Assembly: GCA_025362815.1 (NCBI GenBank)
Contig: JANYFG010000005.1
Coordinates: 1-62,963 of the forward strand
From: Rhodospirillales bacterium
Lineage (GTDB): Bacteria > Pseudomonadota > Alphaproteobacteria > Acetobacterales > Acetobacteraceae
Direction: 5' to 3'
Length of the DNA: 62,963 nt
Shown here: positions 55,001 to 61,000 of the stretch, piece after piece
How positions within the stretch are numbered: the first letter of the stretch is position 1
Layout: every line of letters starts with the position of its first letter
Program-made: the position numbers and the translations under genes
The notes under the pieces: generated by a model
Told to the model about the DNA's origin: nothing
Database searches by the model: none
The model's input: only the letters and a program-made list of their open reading frames with translations

Positions 55001-58000
55001 CGTCACCGCGGTGCCTTCGCTGCCCGCCTGCGCAGGCGGCAGACCCACGAAGTAGGGCGCCTGGTTGCCGCCCTCCACCGTCACCACGAAGCGCTGCACG
55101 GTCGAGGCACCATGGCTGTCGAACACCTGCAAGGCGATCGGCGTTTGTGCCGCGGCATTGGCCGTCACCGCCCACGTTACGACCCCACTCAGCGGATCGA
55201 TCGAAAGCCCCGCGGGTCCGGACAGCACGTGATACAGCAGGGCATTGCCCTCCCGATCCGTGGCCGCCGCGGTATAGGTGAACGCCTGGCCCGCCACGGC
55301 CCCCGTGGGCGGCGTGCTCGTGAACACCGGCGCATGGTTGGGCGCCGCGGCCGCCGACACGCCCAGTGAGAAATCGGCGCGCGCATTGCCGGAATTGGTG
55401 ATGGTCACCGTCGTGCCGGTCACCTGCTGGCCCACCGCCAGAATCCCGTTGGCCGGCAGCGAGGCGCTGAGATCGATCAGATAGCGCCCGTCATCGGTGC
55501 GCCCGATGGTGCCCTGCGGCAGCCCGGTGGTGCCGCTGCTGGGGTCGAGCACCAGCACCGCCGGCAGGATCACCGCCGTGTCGCTGACATTGGTGAGCGT
55601 GAGGTCGTACGACACGGTGCCGGACGTACGGTTCGTCCGCGTCGCGGTCACGTCGATCCGCACTTTGCCCGTCAGATCCCCCAAACCTTGAAAGACGGAA
55701 CTGTAGCCCCTGGCCAGCTTCAGCCCGGCGGCGCTGGTGATGCCGGTGCCCACGGCCAGCGTGTAGGTATCTGGCGGCAGAACGCCATACGACAGCAGCA
55801 CGGTATGCGACGACACGTCGTAGACCGCCGCCTGCAGCGTCTGCACGCCGTTCGTGGCGCCCGTCAGCGTGTAGTTGGCCGCATTAATCACGCTGCCCGC
55901 GGCGGTGCCGTCGCCCACCAGCATGTCCTGGTCGAACCGCACGCTGATGAACGGAAGCGGCAACGGCGTCACCGCCCCGTTCGGCGGATTGCTGCCCAGC
56001 ACCACCGGCGCGTAGGCCGGGCTGATCACGTCCACCTCGGTGGTCTGGCTCAGCAGAACCCGACCGTCCGCCGTGGTCATCACCACGCCGCCGCGGCTGC
56101 CGCCAGTGGCCAGCGCCAGCGTCTGCAAGGTCGCCACATCCACCAGCGTCAGCTCGCTGCTCGCCGAGGCGGCGCCCACGCTGTTCACGCGCCCGGCGTT
56201 GTGGCTCACGAACAACAGCCCCGCCAGCGCGGACCCGGCCTGCCCGAAGGCGAGACTGTCGATGTCGCTGTCGAACGACAGCTTCGTCACCGCACGCTGG
56301 CGGTTGTCGAACTCCACCACCTGGCGGCGATCGGGCCAGGTGGTGGCCCAAAGGTTGCCCTGGTTGTCCACCGCGAGGCTGTTCACCCGCAGGTTCTGAT
56401 CGCGGCTGAACTGCGTGAAGCTGTGCGCGTCCGGATCGAAGATCGAAACGCCGGCATTTGTGCTCACATAGACCGTGCCGCTGATGTGATCGACGGCGAT
56501 GGCCATCGTCACGCCGTCGCCATAGCTTCCCAGAATGGCGCCCGTCACGGGGTCAAGCTGCAGCAGCGGCCCGCCCGCGGTGGTGGCCCAGAGCCGACCC
56601 GCGTTGTCGATCGCCATGTTGGCGATGGGCTGGTCCAGCGTGATCAGCGGCGTGGCGGCGATCGTGCCGGCATTGGCGATGCGATACAGCGACCCGCGAT
56701 TGGCCCCGCCCGAGACCAGGAAGCCGCCGCCTGGCAGTTCCACGATGGCCTGCGGCCCGATACCCGCCTCGCTCTGCCCGATGCCGCCGGCGAACGCATG
56801 CGCCATGAACGGCGCCAGCACGCTGGTGAACACGCTTGGCAGCGCGATCGGCAGCGCATTGTGCACCAGGGCCTGGGCAGCCGCGAACAACACGTTGGTG
56901 GATGGGATCACCACCGGCGCCGGCGGAATGCCATAATTGGGCGCCGTGGTGGAGGTTGCCTGCGGCGTGCCGCCAAGATTGATGGACGACCCATCGCCCG
57001 GCACGTTCAAGGCGCTGTCGGCGGGCTTTTCCTGATTGCCGGCGTTGTCGGTGGCCAGCGCCAGGAATTCGTATGTGTGACCGGCCACGCCGTTATAGAC
57101 AAGGCTTGCCGACGCCGTGGTCAACTGGCTCTTCCAGATCATGAAATTGCCGCCGTCGGTCGCCACATACAGCGTCACATGCGCGAAGCCGGAGCCGCCG
57201 GCATCGTCGCTGACGCTGTATTTCACCATGTAGTTGTTGGACGAGCCGATCTGGCTCGATGTCAGCACGCTCACCGGCGCCACGGTGTCGGCGATCTGGG
57301 TGAGCGGCACCGTGATCTGCGGCGGCTGGGTGTCGAACGTCACGCTGGCCGAGGCCGAAATCTTGGCGCCCGTCGCAACCCCGTCCTTGATCCGCGCCGT
57401 CCAGCTCACAAACCCGGCGCCGTTGCCCTGCGCGTTGTTGGGCATCAGAAGCCCGCGCGTGCTGTCGGTCAGCACCTCGCCGGTCAACGGATCGATGGCC
57501 TGGATGATCCATTTCGCCGAGGCCGGGCTCTGGTTGAGATCGATGCCGGCGGACACGCGCAGGATGAACCCGCGCGTGGCGCTGAAATCGATGTCCTGCG
57601 TGAACGTGGCCATCCCTGCCGGGATATGCACGGTGATGTCGCCGATCTTGATGTCGCCAAGTTGGAAGCTGTACGGATCGAGATTGGTGTCGAGCTGGGT
57701 GACGATCGTGATCTGGTTGACGTAGGTGGACGCGGCCGACGGGTTGTTGAACTTCACCGTGTAGGGCAGTGCCGTGGAAGCCGGCAGGAAGCCCGCCGTG
57801 TCGTACGTTTGCGGCCCGCTGATCGAGGCGATGGTCGCGGCAGCCCCGGGGCTTGCGAAATAGCTGCTGAAATCGAGCGCGGCCAGCGGGTCGGCCGCTG
57901 TCGGCGATGGGCCGTTAATCTGAAAATCGGCCGGCAGCCCCGCGCCACGGCTTTCGAACGGCACCCAGGGCACGTAGATGTTGAACGCCAGGAACGTGGT

Positions 58001-61000
58001 GGGCGTGCTGAGATGCAGGTCGTAATCGCTCGCCTGCGGCAGTTTCGGAATGGGAATGTCGTAGCTGTAGCTTTCGTTCTGCCGATGATCCTTGCCGGCG
58101 AGCGGCGCGGTCTTGCTGGAATCATTGCCATACAGCAGGCGCAACTGATCGAAGAAGTTCAGCAGGTTGCCGGTCGAGCGCACGGCGTTGCCGGACGGTC
58201 CGAACAGAATGCCGCTGGCGAGCACGGACAGCAGGCTCTGGATATCCTGCTGCTGGCTGATCGGCGACAGCCCGCCCTGCGGCAGGAGAATGCCCGCCGA
58301 TTCGAGGGCGGCGAGTTGCAGGTTCACGAAGCGCGCGCTGTCGGCCACCAACGCCAGAAGCGAGGCCGGCGCCTCGTTGGCGGTGCCCACGCTCGCCAGA
58401 ATATTGGCGCGAAGCTGCAGCGCCTGGCTGGTCTGATAGGCCACGAACTCATCGCGCGTCATCGTCGTGGCCGCGGCGAATATGCTGAAGCGGAACGGGA
58501 TGAACAGGATGATATCCGCCGCCGGCACCGCCTTGTTCTGCTGGTACTGACCCACGAAATCGATCATGTCCAGCGTGGCGGCGATCTGCGGGTTGCCCTG
58601 GCTCACCTCCGCCTTGAACGCCGTCCACCAATCGCTGATGCCGGCATCGCCTTTGGCCAGATACTTGTCCAGATCCGGCGCGAATGTCGCCGCCAGCGCC
58701 CGGAACGAGGCGAAAGCGCGGTCATGCAATGCCTGCAGACCGGGATAGGTGGTGACGTTGACCGAGACGCCAGCCGTGCCGTTCGCCGCCTCGTTGAACA
58801 GAAACCCCGAAGACGTGAACAGCCCGTTGCTGTCGACCACCGAATTCAGGCTGCTGTAAGGCACGTTCGCATTGGCCGACCCCGCCACGCCCTGCGGCGC
58901 ACCGGCGATGTTGTCGCTGAACGTCAGATACGGCAGGCCATAGACGATGTCGTTGTTGCCCAGATTGGGCACGCCGGTCTGGAAGAAGGTATAGGGCGCG
59001 TCCAGATTGCCGAGATTGTTCAGCGCCACGGAATAGGTCTGGCTATCGCCCGCCAGAATGGTGCGCGAGCCACCGATGCCCACCTGCACGTCCGGCTGCA
59101 CCGTCCGCTCCACCAGGAACCGGTACGGAATGATCGCCTGGCTGCCATCCGGATTGGTCACGACCACGTCGTATTCGCCATGCGGCGCGCCGGTCAGATC
59201 GAACACCGCGATGATCGTGGTGCTGTTGACGATCTTGTAGCTGACAGGCTGATACTCGGCGATTCCGGGCCGGATCAGCTTCACGGTCGCGGACTGCGAG
59301 AACTGCGCGCCCGAGACGGTGGTTGTGACATACTTGCCATCGCCGCCCACGTCGGTGGCCACGTTGGTGATCACCAGCGGAAGTTCTTCGGCCAGCAGCG
59401 TGATACCGGTGCCGGCGGCGGGGCCCGAGTAACCCTGCACCAGCACGTAATACACCCCAGGCCGGGTGGACGGGATCAACGCCGTCAGGCTGGACGACAG
59501 CGGCCCCGAATAGGTGGCGTCGTAATTGGCCGCTGTCGGCGCCGCGCCGTAACGGATGAACAACGAATTCACGCTGGTGCTGTTGCCCGCGGCAAGCGTC
59601 AGCCGAAGCGTCTGCCCCTCGGGCACCACGACCTGATACAGCCGCTCCTGCCCCGGCAGCAGCGTGGTGGCGAGCGGCGCGCCGATGACAAGCGTGGGCA
59701 CGCCCACATTGATGGCGTTGGGCGACGCCGTGGTGTCGTTGGCGGTGAAAACCCCTTCATACACGGTGCGATAGATGTTGGTCCGCACCAGCACGTAGTA
59801 ATTGCCCGGCGCCACGCCCGGCAGCGTCGCGTCCAACGTCAGCTGCTTGGTATCACCCTGGTTCAGCGTGCCGGACACCCCCACGCGGCCCAGCAGCCGG
59901 TCGTCGATGCTCCAGGTGGCGTCGGTGGAAAGATAGACGCTGTCGGTCCAGCTGCCGGCCACCGCCACGCTGCCGTGATTGCTGTCGGTCCAGCCGATAT
60001 GCAGTGCGTCGCCGTCCATCGCCGTGCCCGGCACCGAAACGCTGTCCACCTGAAGGTCGGAGGGCGGCGGCGTGTCGATGATCATCGGCACGGTGCTTGC
60101 GGTGGCGTTGTTGGTCTCGCGGCTTTCGAACACCTCGCCGGTGCTGTTGGTGATCGCGGGATCCGTCACCACGAACACGTAGTAACTTGTGCCCGGCAGA
60201 CCGTTCGGCACGTTATACGTCAGCGTGTTGGTGTAGCTGCCACCAGCCGACAGCCCGCCGGTATGCCGGATGCTGCCGATATACCGGTCCGACTGAACGT
60301 CCAGATTGGCGTCGACCGACAGATACACCAGGTCGTTCCACGCCGATTGCAGATCCTGGGTGGCGCCGCCCTGATCGGTGACGGTGTAGGTCACGCTGAA
60401 TGTGCCGCCCAGTGTCACATGCACCGGCGCCACCAGCCCGCCCACCACGAGATCGGGCGCGGTATAGGGCGAGACGGTCACGGCGCGGCTCGTGACGTTG
60501 TTGCCCTCGCCCTGGAATTCCCTGACCACGCCTGACGCATTGCCGCCGATGCCCTGCAGCCGTGGCGAGATCGAGCTCGCGGAATAGCCGCTGGTGCCAT
60601 AGCCGCTGTCGACGTTGGCCAGCATGAAGAAGGCGCCGGACGCCTCGAACGGCACCGTGAAGCTCACCGTCGCGGTGTAGGACGCACCGGCGGCCAGCAC
60701 GCCCACCCGGTCGTATTTCGCGTCGATGTAGCTGCCATCGGCCAGCCGCAGCGTCAGCTGGTCGTCCCCGTTGTCGAGCGACGCGTCGAGCGACAGGAAC
60801 AGCCGGTCCGTCCAGCGGTCCTGACGCGTGTCGCGGTTGCCGATGTTGGTCACGGTGAAGGTCGCCGTCACCGTGCTGCCGGCCGCGAAACCGGTCGGCA
60901 GAACGAAGTCGGTAACCTTGAGATCGGCCTCTTTGTACACAACCGGCAGCGCCGCCTGGCCAGGATTGCCCGGAACCAGCTCATAGGCATGGTTGGCGAA

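Noticed and set aside
55688-60535. Plus-strand open frame of 1,615 codons
   Set aside because: It is antisense to the giant gene and has Arg/His-rich composition typical of GC-bias shadows; no motif is recognised.
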